From positions 1,860,001 through 1,924,000 of the forward strand of contig NZ_JAHUBR010000001.1 of NCBI RefSeq assembly GCF_025376885.1: a stretch of 64,000 bases of DNA, written 5' to 3'. This DNA is from Pseudoruegeria sp. SHC-113 (GTDB taxonomy: Bacteria; Pseudomonadota; Alphaproteobacteria; Rhodobacterales; Rhodobacteraceae). The position numbers and the translations under genes were made by a program. A model generated the notes under the pieces. That model was not told the DNA's origin. It did no database searches and worked only from the letters and a program-made list of their open reading frames with translations. Each line of letters begins with the position of its first letter. The first letter of the stretch is position 1. This document shows, in pieces, positions 54,418-62,640 of this stretch.

Positions 54418-54990
54418 ATGCTACGCCCTGAAGACGTCCTTGCCTTCTGGCTGGACGAGATAGGCCCCGAAGGCTGGTATGCCGGCGGGGAGGAGTTGGA
54501 CGAACGCGTCCGGGCTCTGGCGGAACCCACCTGGAATATGGCGATGAAAGGCGGCTGTGGCCTTTGGCTCACGTATCCGAGCGGTGCGCTGGCCTATATC
54601 ATCCTCATGGACCAATTCCCCCGGAACATGTTTCGCAACACCGGCAAGGCGTTTTCGTCGGATTTCGCGGCCCGCGCGGCGGCGAAGATCTCGATCAAGA
54701 AGGATTGGGACATGCGCATCGACGAGCCTGCGCGCCAGTTCTTCTACCTGCCGCTGATGCATTCCGAATGTCTTGACGATCAGGAACGCTGCGTGCGCCT
54801 GATGCTGACGCGGATGCCGGAAAGCGGCGAGGCGAACCTGTTCCATGCCAAGGCGCACCGCGAGGTGATCCGCATGTTCGGGCGATTCCCCTACCGCAAC
54901 GAGGCGCTGGAACGGGCCACCACCGCACCCGAATGCGCCTTTCTGGATCAGGGCGGCTACAGCGCCGCGATGGAAGCGGTGCGCGCCTGA
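54418..54990 (+). CDS. DUF924-family protein
   Basis: 190-residue all-helical cytosolic protein. Family motifs are LRPEDVLAFWLDEIGPEGWY, LILMDQFPRNMFRNTGKAFS-like ALAYIILMDQFPRNMFR, DEPARQFFYLPLMHSECLDDQE and FPYRNEALERATTAPECAFL, which form a TPR-like fold. No catalytic role is established. The ATG at 54418 has GGAGG upstream. It lies 119 bases before lpdA on the same strand. Confidence 0.87.
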   Translation: MLRPEDVLAFWLDEIGPEGWYAGGEELDERVRALAEPTWNMAMKGGCGLWLTYPSGALAYIILMDQFPRNMFRNTGKAFSSDFAARAAAKISIKKDWDMRIDEPARQFFYLPLMHSECLDDQERCVRLMLTRMPESGEANLFHAKAHREVIRMFGRFPYRNEALERATTAPECAFLDQGGYSAAMEAVRA

Positions 54991-55109
54991 AACTGGCCCG
55001 CGATTTCAAAAGCTTGCGCTCCGCCGCCTGAACCGGCGGCGCGGCGCGATTGCCCCGCTGCGCGGGATTGTTTAACGTCAAACCAATTCAACTTCTGCAA
55101 GGGTTTGAC

Positions 55110-56504
55110 ATGGCTGCCTCCTCTTTCGACATGATCGTGATCGGTGCCGGGCCAGGCGGCTACGTGGCCGCCATCCGGGGCGCGCAACTCGGGCTGAAGG
55201 TGGCCGTCGTCGAACGAGAGCATCTGGGCGGGATCTGTCTGAACTGGGGCTGCATCCCCACCAAGGCCATGCTGCGCTCTGCCGAGGTGTTCCATCTGAT
55301 GGAGCGCGCCAAGGAGTTTGGCCTTTCCGCCGACAAGATCGGCTATGATCTGGACGCTGTGGTGCAACGCTCGCGTGGGGTGGCCAAGCAGCTGTCGGGC
55401 GGCGTCGGCCATCTGCTGAAGAAGAACAAGGTCACCGTGGTGATGGGCGCGGCCAGCATCCCCGCGCTGGGTAAAGTCAGCGTGAAAACCGAAAAGGGCA
55501 GCGAGGAACTGACGGCCAAGAACATCGTTCTGGCCACCGGCGCGCGCGCCCGCGAACTGCCGGGGCTGGAGGCCGACGGCGATCTCGTCTGGACGTATAA
55601 ACACGCGCTCACCCCGCCGCGCATGCCCAAGAAACTGCTGGTGATCGGCTCCGGTGCCATCGGCATCGAATTTGCGAGCTTCTTCAACACGCTGGGCGCT
55701 GATACCACGGTTGTGGAAGTGATGGACCGCGTGCTGCCCGTCGAGGATGCGGAGATTTCCGCCTTCGCCAAGAAGCAATTCGTGAAACAGGGCATGACGA
55801 TCATGGAGAAAGCCATGGTCAAGCAGCTGGACCGCGCCAAGGGCAGCGTCACCGCCCATATCGAGACCGGCGGCAAGGTGGAGAAACACACGTTCGATAC
55901 GGTGATCTCCGCCGTGGGTATCGTTGGCAATGTGGAGGGGCTGGGGCTGGAAGCGCTCGGCGTGAAAATCGACCGCACCCATGTGGTGACGGACGCCCAT
56001 TGCCGCACCGGTGTCAACGGGCTCTATGCCATCGGCGACATCGCCGGCGCGCCCTGGCTGGCCCATAAGGCGAGCCACGAGGGCGTCATGGTCGCCGAGC
56101 TGATCGCGGGCCAGCACGCGCATCCCGTCAAGCCCGAAAGTATTGCGGGCTGCACCTATTGCCAGCCGCAGGTCGCCAGCGTCGGCTATACCGAGGCGAA
56201 GGCGACGGAACTGGGCTACGAGATCAAGGTGGGGCGCTTCCCCTTCATCGGCAACGGCAAGGCCATCGCGCTTGGTGAGCCGGAAGGCATGATCAAAACG
56301 GTGTTTGACGCCAAGACGGGCGAACTTCTGGGCGCGCATATGGTCGGCGCGGAAGTCACCGAACTGATCCAGGGCTACGTGGTGGGCCGCCAGCTGGAAA
56401 CCACCGAGGAGGACCTGATGCACACCGTCTTCCCCCATCCGACGCTCTCGGAAATGATGCATGAAAGCGTGCTGGACGCTTACGGGAAGGCGATCCACTT
56501 TTAA
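55110..56504 (+). CDS. lpdA: Dihydrolipoyl dehydrogenase (E3)
   Basis: 464-residue flavoprotein that reoxidises lipoyl groups of 2-oxoacid dehydrogenases and the glycine system. FAD-binding IVIGAGPGGYVAAIRGAQLG, redox disulfide GGICLNWGCIPTKAML, NAD-binding LLVIGSGAIGIEFASFFNTLGA, FAD site GLYAIGDIAGAPWLAHKASHE and the His-Glu pair in HTVFPHPTLSEMMHESVLDAYG are all present. The ATG at 55110 follows GGGTTTG; the longer frame upstream is not conserved-looking. It is not beside E1/E2 genes, so its complex is not set by context. Confidence 0.96.
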   Translation: MAASSFDMIVIGAGPGGYVAAIRGAQLGLKVAVVEREHLGGICLNWGCIPTKAMLRSAEVFHLMERAKEFGLSADKIGYDLDAVVQRSRGVAKQLSGGVGHLLKKNKVTVVMGAASIPALGKVSVKTEKGSEELTAKNIVLATGARARELPGLEADGDLVWTYKHALTPPRMPKKLLVIGSGAIGIEFASFFNTLGADTTVVEVMDRVLPVEDAEISAFAKKQFVKQGMTIMEKAMVKQLDRAKGSVTAHIETGGKVEKHTFDTVISAVGIVGNVEGLGLEALGVKIDRTHVVTDAHCRTGVNGLYAIGDIAGAPWLAHKASHEGVMVAELIAGQHAHPVKPESIAGCTYCQPQVASVGYTEAKATELGYEIKVGRFPFIGNGKAIALGEPEGMIKTVFDAKTGELLGAHMVGAEVTELIQGYVVGRQLETTEEDLMHTVFPHPTLSEMMHESVLDAYGKAIHF

Positions 56505-56697
56505 TCGATAAGGCAGGGGCGCGAAAAAGTGGGAGGCATGCGATCTGCCTCTCGAAGCTTTTGTGCTCTTCTTTCAATACCGGAAGGCGAGTTTAGCCTA
56601 ATTCCAGACCTTCCTACTTTTTGCATGCTTTCTCAATGCCGCAAAGCTATAGGCTGCAATCTGATTTGATGGAGAGCAGCGAAGGTTTGACCAATTC

Positions 56698-57132
56698 ATG
56701 GAAGGGAAGACCAGCCAATTTCTGCGCCAGTTACTGAATCAGATTTTTTGCTGCCTGTGCGCAATAGAGGCTGGCGCGGTTGTTGTCATTGTTGGACTGA
56801 TTTTGTCGACTCGCGAAGCCATTACAATCAAAGAAATTTTAGACTCTTGGCTGCTTGGCCAGATTTTCATCCTTCCAGTGTTTCTTGTTTCGGCGCCCTT
56901 TCTTATTCTATTGCGCTGGGTTTTGCGCGTCCTGTTCCGGAGCACACGTCGCCTCTGTCTGCTGACCGGGGTCGCAGTCGGCCTTGCGCTCTCTTTCAAG
57001 TACGCCACCGACGAGTGGCATGATTGGTTTGAATGGGCTTATATTTTTTCCGTTGGAATGATGGCCGGCTTCGCTGGGGGATTGGCGTGGTGGGCTGTAG
57101 AAAGCCCCATCTTGTATGATGACTCCCGATAG
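56698..57132 (+). CDS. Orphan small membrane protein, AT-richer than surroundings
   Basis: 144-residue protein with four hydrophobic segments (about 24-38 AGAVVVIVGLILS, 53-75 LGQIFILPVFLVSAPFLILL, 85-97 LLTGVAVGLALSF, 114-134 AYIFSVGMMAGFAGGLAWWA). No family is recognised. Codon choice is unlike the neighbours (many ATT, TTA, ATA, TTT), and the upstream 190 bases are equally AT-rich, so the block looks acquired or evolving under weak constraint. Upstream there is GAGAGCAGCGAAGG. A strong hairpin at 57277 may end its transcript. It could be a real accessory gene or a decaying one. Confidence 0.55.
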   Translation: MEGKTSQFLRQLLNQIFCCLCAIEAGAVVVIVGLILSTREAITIKEILDSWLLGQIFILPVFLVSAPFLILLRWVLRVLFRSTRRLCLLTGVAVGLALSFKYATDEWHDWFEWAYIFSVGMMAGFAGGLAWWAVESPILYDDSR

Positions 57133-57276
57133 AGAAGGCGTATTGGAAGCTCGCGCTTCATCGGCTTACTGAAAACTGTTCCAAAAGGTGCCAAAGCCGG
57201 TGAGCAGCCGCGAAAGCTGCCCAGCCATCGGCAAGCCCCTCCGTGGCCTCGTGCCGCCTCTGACATCGCCGTTGAG

Positions 57277-57313
57277 ACGCGCGGCCCCGTGCCGGGGCCG
57301 CGCGTTTCCTTTT
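57277..57313 (+). terminator. Strong hairpin, likely terminator
   Basis: A perfect 13-base stem (ACGCGCGGCCCCG and its complement) with a TGC loop and a TTCCTTTT tract on the plus strand. It lies at the convergence of the orphan membrane gene and the VWA gene and probably stops both. Confidence 0.7.
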
Positions 57314-59498
57314 ACTCGACCAGCAAGGGCAGGGTGGCCAGCACCTTGCCGTCCTGATCCATGATGTAGCGGATCTCGTAAGCCCCCGGCTCTTCGGGAA
57401 CGTTCAGCTGGAGCGGATTGCCATCCCGGGTGTAGCTGTAGGTGATATAGGCGCGTTCGGCATCGCCCACGGCGATGTAATCCGAGGGCGCGTCCGGGCC
57501 GTCCCACGTGACGGCAACCGTCGCCCCCGCAGCCGCCGTCGCCGGGGCGCTCAGGCTGACATTTGCCGCCTCTACCGTCAGCGGCACGCGGGCCAGCACG
57601 GCGAGCGGCTTGGTGTCGGCCACGTAGCGCAGCTCATAGGCACCCGGCTCCGTGGGGGCGGTGATCTCAAGCGGGCTGCCGTCGCGGGTGTAGCTGTAAT
57701 TTCCATAGTCGCCCTCCGCCGCGTCGATAGGCACGATCGTCAGGTAATCGCCCTCACCGTTCGGCCCCTGCCAATCCACGGCAAAACGGGTGCCGATTAC
57801 CACCGAGGCCGGGCTTTGGAGCGCGGCGCTCACCGCCGTCACCTCGATCGGCGCGCGGGCCTGAACAGAGGTGTTCTGCCCCTGCACGTAGCGCACCTCA
57901 TAGGCCCCCGGCGTGCCGGGCATGGTGAGCCGCGCCGGGTTGCCGTCACGCATGTAGGCATAGGTGATCCACGCGCCATCTTCCGCGTCGGGTGCCGTGA
58001 TGGCCACGTAATCATCGGCGTGCCCGGGCCCCGTCCAGGGGATGTCGATCACCGATCCGGCCGCCGCCGTGGCCGGCAAGTCGAGCCCGAAGCGCGCCGC
58101 GGCCACGGTGATGGGCACGCGCGCGATGATCTTCGCGTCGCGATCCATCGTGTAGACGATCTCATAAGCGCCCGGCTCGGCGGGCATGCGCAGATCCAGC
58201 GGCGCGCCGTCACGTGTGTAGCTGTAGGTGATCCAGCCGTCTTCACCGGGGGGCACGACGGCAAGGTAGTCGCCGCTGTAATCCGGGCCCGTCCACTCCA
58301 CCGGCACAACGGCCCCCGCAAGCGGTGCCTGCGGCGCGGTGATCGTGGCGGTGACAGGAGACACCGTCAGCGTTCGGCGGGCCAAGGCGAAACCGCCCTC
58401 CATCACGTAGCGCAGCTCGTAAGCGCCTTCCGTGGCGGGCAGGGGGACGGCCACCGGGTTGCCATCGCGCACATAGGCGTAGGTCTCCCAGGCGGCCTCC
58501 TCGGCATCGGGCAGGGCGAGGGCAATGTAATCCTCACCGCCGCCCGGCCCGGTCCAAGCCACATCCACAGAGCCCCCCGCCATCGCGCTTTCGGGGGCCT
58601 CAAGGCTGGCCTCAGGCAGGGCGGTTGGCAAGTCCAACGTGACCGTCAGCGGCGCCTGCGCCACCGTGAAGCGGGCTTCCGCCGTCGCCTCGTCCGAGGG
58701 GCGCAGCACGGTGACCACATAACTCCCGGGCAACAGGACCTGCGCAAACCCGGCCGCCTCATGGCCCTCCTTGAGTGGCTCTGTTCCCGTCAGGCTCCAA
58801 ATCAGCGGATCGGTGATGTCGCCGCCCTCGGGCATCTCGATCGCCCGGAAATTCACGGTCACCGGCACCTCAGGCTCTGGCGCAATGGCCACGGCCTGCA
58901 AGGCGCTCACCAATTCGTCAGCATTTGCTGCGGTGCGGAAGGTGCCGCCGGTCTCCTCGGCAAGGCATTGCATCTGCGCCAGCGCTTTCGGATCGGTGAC
59001 ATCAAAGCCCACCACATGGGCGGTGAAATCGACGCCGGTCTCCTCCAGAAGCCGCGCCGCCGCGCAAGGATCGGGGTTGCAGGTCTCGATCCCGTCGGAG
59101 ATCAGGATTACCGTCGCCTTCTCCTCGGTGAACCGCAGCGCCTCGGCGGCGGCCTTCACCGCATCCGTCATCGGCGTCTTGCCCTTGGGCTTCACCGCGC
59201 GCACGGCGGCTTCCACCTCGCTTCGGGCAGCACCGGGGGCGATTACCGTTTCGATATCGGCGCAATCGCCCTTACGGCGGTGGCCATAGAGCGTGAGCCC
59301 CACGGCATGGCTTGCGGGCAGATCCCCAAGAAGCCCAGCCACCACCTCCTGTGCGATGGTGATCTTGGCGGTGCCGTCAATCTGGCCCCACATGGAGCCT
59401 GAGGCATCTAGTACAAGAATGCTGTTTTCCGCTTCCTGTGCCGTGGCCCCCTGTGCCACGGCACAGATGGCGGCGCATGTGGCCAAAATCCGTTTCAT
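57312..59498 (-). CDS. Secreted VWA-domain protein with five tandem repeats
   Basis: 728 residues. Signal peptide about 1-20 (MKRILATCAAICAVAQGATA). A von Willebrand A domain (about 25-205) has the complete MIDAS metal site: DASGSMWG, TPMTDAV and ILISDGIETCNPDP. After a linker domain (about 215-295) come five repeats of about 86 residues each, with the shared pattern W-x-GP-x(4)-DY-(I/V/L)-x-(I/V/L), then Y-x-Y-x-RDG-(N/S/A)-P and GAYE(L/I/V)RY(V/I) or its variant YEIVYT. They read as Ig-like beta sandwiches. No anchor or sortase motif is seen. Divergent from uvrA. Function unknown; adhesion or scaffold is likely. Confidence 0.83.
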   Translation of the reverse strand: MKRILATCAAICAVAQGATAQEAENSILVLDASGSMWGQIDGTAKITIAQEVVAGLLGDLPASHAVGLTLYGHRRKGDCADIETVIAPGAARSEVEAAVRAVKPKGKTPMTDAVKAAAEALRFTEEKATVILISDGIETCNPDPCAAARLLEETGVDFTAHVVGFDVTDPKALAQMQCLAEETGGTFRTAANADELVSALQAVAIAPEPEVPVTVNFRAIEMPEGGDITDPLIWSLTGTEPLKEGHEAAGFAQVLLPGSYVVTVLRPSDEATAEARFTVAQAPLTVTLDLPTALPEASLEAPESAMAGGSVDVAWTGPGGGEDYIALALPDAEEAAWETYAYVRDGNPVAVPLPATEGAYELRYVMEGGFALARRTLTVSPVTATITAPQAPLAGAVVPVEWTGPDYSGDYLAVVPPGEDGWITYSYTRDGAPLDLRMPAEPGAYEIVYTMDRDAKIIARVPITVAAARFGLDLPATAAAGSVIDIPWTGPGHADDYVAITAPDAEDGAWITYAYMRDGNPARLTMPGTPGAYEVRYVQGQNTSVQARAPIEVTAVSAALQSPASVVIGTRFAVDWQGPNGEGDYLTIVPIDAAEGDYGNYSYTRDGSPLEITAPTEPGAYELRYVADTKPLAVLARVPLTVEAANVSLSAPATAAAGATVAVTWDGPDAPSDYIAVGDAERAYITYSYTRDGNPLQLNVPEEPGAYEIRYIMDQDGKVLATLPLLVE

Positions 59499-59691
59499 GA
59501 AAAAACCCTGTGTTCAAATCAATGGCGCAAGGCTAGCGGCACAGGCAGTTTCAGGTAAAGCTCCGGTGGCGGGACATGGCGGGGAATTTTCAGCGGATTT
59601 CGGCAGGTCGGGCGCCAAACCCTTCTCTGCGCGGCGAATTTGATTGACAGGCCCGAACGCAACGGCAGGACGTGTCGGCAATCTCACGCAT

Positions 59692-59706
59692 GTTCACACA
59701 ATGTTC
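59692..59706 (+). promoter_or_regulatory. LexA (SOS) box of uvrA
   Basis: GTTC-ACACAAT-GTTC, an exact match to the alphaproteobacterial LexA direct-repeat box GTTC-N7-GTTC, 66 bases before the uvrA ATG and within reach of its promoter. It implies DNA-damage induction of uvrA. Confidence 0.8.
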
Positions 59707-59771
59707 GCATTTTCTCATTGGAGACTCGCCCCACATCGCCTATCTGTTACCCGTCTGGTAAGAGGTGGGGC

Positions 59772-62639
59772 ATGCCCGAGCTGAAGAAGATCGAAGTGCG
59801 CGGCGCGCGCGAGCACAATCTGAAATCCATCGACGTGGACATCCCGCGCGATGAGCTTGTGGTGATCACCGGGCTTTCGGGCTCCGGCAAATCCTCACTC
59901 GCTTTTGATACGATCTACGCCGAAGGCCAGCGCCGCTACGTCGAAAGCCTCTCGGCCTATGCGCGCCAGTTCCTCGACATGATGGAAAAGCCCGACGTGG
60001 ATCACATCTCGGGCCTCTCGCCCGCGATTTCCATCGAACAGAAGACGACCTCGAAAAACCCGCGCTCCACCGTGGGCACGGTGACGGAGATCTACGACTA
60101 CCTCCGCCTGCTCTTCGCCCGCGTCGGCACGCCCTATTCGCCCGCCACCGGCCTGCCCATTGAGGCGCAGCAGGTCCAGGATATGGTCGATCGCGTCATG
60201 GGGATGGAGGAGGGCACCCGCGCCTTCCTGCTCGCCCCCATCGTGCGCGACCGCAAAGGCGAATACCGCAAGGAATTCCTCGAGTTGCGCAAGCAGGGCT
60301 TCCAGCGTGTGAAGGTGGACGGCGATTTCTACGAGCTTGACGAGCCGCCCACGCTCGACAAGAAATACCGCCACGACATCGACGTCGTGGTGGACCGCAT
60401 CGTCGTGCGCGAGGGGCTGGAAACCCGGCTGGCCGACAGCCTGCGCACCGCGCTGGATCTGGCCGACGGCATCGCCATCCTCGAAACCGCGCCGAAAGAG
60501 GGCGAGCCCGAGCGCTTTACCTTCTCCGAGAAATTCGCCTGCCCCGTGTCTGGCTTCACTATTCCCGAGATCGAGCCGCGGCTCTTCTCCTTCAACGCAC
60601 CCTTCGGGGCCTGCCCCTCCTGCGACGGGCTGGGGATGGAGCTGTTCTTCGACGAACGCCTCGTGGTGCCCGACGCCACGCTCAAGCTCTACGACGGCGC
60701 GCTGGCCCCGTGGCGGAAGGGCAAATCGCCCTATTTCCTGCAGACTATTGAGGCCATCGCCCGCCATTACGAATTCAACAAGAACACCCCCTGGAAGGAT
60801 CTGCCCGCCCATGTGCAGCAGGTCTTCCTGCATGGCTCCGGCGAGGATGAGATCCGTTTCCGCTACGATGAAGGCGGCCGCGTCTACGAGGTGACGCGCA
60901 GCTTCGAAGGCGTCATTCCCAACATGGAGCGCCGCTACCGGGAAACGGATTCCAACTGGATCCGCGAGGAATTCGAGCGCTACCAGAACAACCGCCCCTG
61001 TGGCGATTGCGGCGGCTATCGCCTGCGCGAGGAAGCGCTCGCGGTGAAGATCGCCGGGCTGCACATCGGGCAGGTGGTGCAGATGTCGATCCGCGAGGCA
61101 TACGAATGGTGCCAGACGGTGCCCGAAAGCCTGACGAACCAGAAGAACGAAATCGCCCGCGCCATTCTGAAGGAAATTCGCGAACGCCTTGGATTCCTGA
61201 ACAATGTCGGCCTTGAGTACCTGACGCTCTCGCGCTCCGCCGGCACACTGTCCGGCGGCGAAAGCCAGCGGATCCGGCTTGCGAGCCAGATCGGCTCCGG
61301 CCTGACAGGCGTGCTCTACGTGCTCGATGAGCCCTCCATCGGCCTGCACCAGCGCGACAATGACCGTCTGCTCGGCACGCTGAAAAACCTGCGCGATCAA
61401 GGCAATACGGTGATCGTGGTGGAACATGACGAGGAAGCCATCCGCGAGGCTGACTACGTGTTCGACATCGGCCCTGGCGCCGGGGTGCATGGTGGGCAAG
61501 TCGTCTCGCAAGGCACGCCGCAGCAGATCGCCGCCGATCCGGCCTCGCTCACGGGGCAGTATCTCTCCGGGGAACGCGCCATTGACGTGCCCGCCGAACG
61601 GCGCAAGGGGAACAAGAAAAAGATAAAGGTTGTAAAGGCTTGCGGCAACAACCTGAAAGACGTGACGGTGGAGTTCCCGCTTGGGAAATTCGTCTGTGTC
61701 ACCGGCGTTTCGGGGGGCGGGAAATCCACGCTCACCATCGAAACCCTGTTCAAAACAGCCTCGATGCGCCTGAACGGCGCGCGGCAGACGCCGGCCCCTT
61801 GCGAAACGATCAAGGGGCTTGAGCATCTGGACAAGGTGATCGACATCGACCAGCGCCCCATCGGCCGGACTCCACGTTCCAATCCAGCCACTTACACCGG
61901 GGCCTTCACGCCGATCCGCGATTGGTTTGCCGGTCTGCCGGAGGCGAAAACCCGCGGCTACAAGCCGGGGCGGTTTTCCTTCAACGTGAAGGGCGGGCGC
62001 TGCGAGGCCTGTCAGGGCGATGGGGTTATCAAGATCGAGATGCACTTCCTGCCTGATGTCTACGTGACCTGCGAGACCTGCAACGGCGCGCGCTACAACC
62101 GCGAGACCCTGGAGATCAAGTTCAAGGGCAAGAGCATCGCCGATGTGCTTGATATGACAGTGGAAGATGCTCGCGAGTTCTTCCAGGCGGTGCCCGCGAT
62201 CCGCGACAAGATGGAAGCGCTTTCCCGCGTGGGGCTCGACTATATCAAGGTCGGCCAGCAGGCCACGACGCTTTCCGGCGGCGAGGCGCAGCGGGTGAAG
62301 CTGTCCAAGGAACTGGCCAAGCGCTCTACGGGCCGCACGCTCTATATTCTGGATGAGCCCACCACCGGGCTGCATTTCGAAGACGTTCGTAAGCTCTTGG
62401 AAGTGCTGCATGAATTGGTAGAGCAGGGCAACACTGTGGTGGTGATCGAACACAATCTCGACGTGGTGAAAACCGCTGATTGGGTGATCGACATCGGCCC
62501 CGAGGGTGGTGATGGCGGCGGCGAGGTCGTGGCCGTGGGCACGCCTGAGGACATCGTGAAGGAGCCGCGCAGCCATACGGGGCATTACCTGAAGGATCTG
62601 CTGGAAGCCGGGGTCAAGCGGCGGATGGCGGCAGAGTAG
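59772..62639 (+). CDS. uvrA: Excinuclease ABC subunit A
   Basis: 955-residue damage-recognition ATPase of nucleotide excision repair. Two ABC modules are present: Walker [10 protein letters not shown] and [10 protein letters not shown], signatures [17 protein letters not shown] and [17 protein letters not shown], and Walker [17 protein letters not shown] and [16 protein letters not shown]. The second zinc finger is intact (CEACQGDG and [10 protein letters not shown]). The first is not: the usual C-x-x-C reads C-P-V-S in [18 protein letters not shown], followed by CPSCDG. The ATG at 59772 follows GAGGTGGGG. A LexA box lies upstream. Confidence 0.98.
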   Translation: MPELKKIEVRGAREHNLKSIDVDIPRDELVVITGLSGSGKSSLAFDTIYAEGQRRYVESLSAYARQFLDMMEKPDVDHISGLSPAISIEQKTTSKNPRSTVGTVTEIYDYLRLLFARVGTPYSPATGLPIEAQQVQDMVDRVMGMEEGTRAFLLAPIVRDRKGEYRKEFLELRKQGFQRVKVDGDFYELDEPPTLDKKYRHDIDVVVDRIVVREGLETRLADSLRTALDLADGIAILETAPKEGEPERFTFSEKFACPVSGFTIPEIEPRLFSFNAPFGACPSCDGLGMELFFDERLVVPDATLKLYDGALAPWRKGKSPYFLQTIEAIARHYEFNKNTPWKDLPAHVQQVFLHGSGEDEIRFRYDEGGRVYEVTRSFEGVIPNMERRYRETDSNWIREEFERYQNNRPCGDCGGYRLREEALAVKIAGLHIGQVVQMSIREAYEWCQTVPESLTNQKNEIARAILKEIRERLGFLNNVGLEYLTLSRSAGTLSGGESQRIRLASQIGSGLTGVLYVLDEPSIGLHQRDNDRLLGTLKNLRDQGNTVIVVEHDEEAIREADYVFDIGPGAGVHGGQVVSQGTPQQIAADPASLTGQYLSGERAIDVPAERRKGNKKKIKVVKACGNNLKDVTVEFPLGKFVCVTGVSGGGKSTLTIETLFKTASMRLNGARQTPAPCETIKGLEHLDKVIDIDQRPIGRTPRSNPATYTGAFTPIRDWFAGLPEAKTRGYKPGRFSFNVKGGRCEACQGDGVIKIEMHFLPDVYVTCETCNGARYNRETLEIKFKGKSIADVLDMTVEDAREFFQAVPAIRDKMEALSRVGLDYIKVGQQATTLSGGEAQRVKLSKELAKRSTGRTLYILDEPTTGLHFEDVRKLLEVLHELVEQGNTVVVIEHNLDVVKTADWVIDIGPEGGDGGGEVVAVGTPEDIVKEPRSHTGHYLKDLLEAGVKRRMAAE

Positions 62640-62640
62640 A

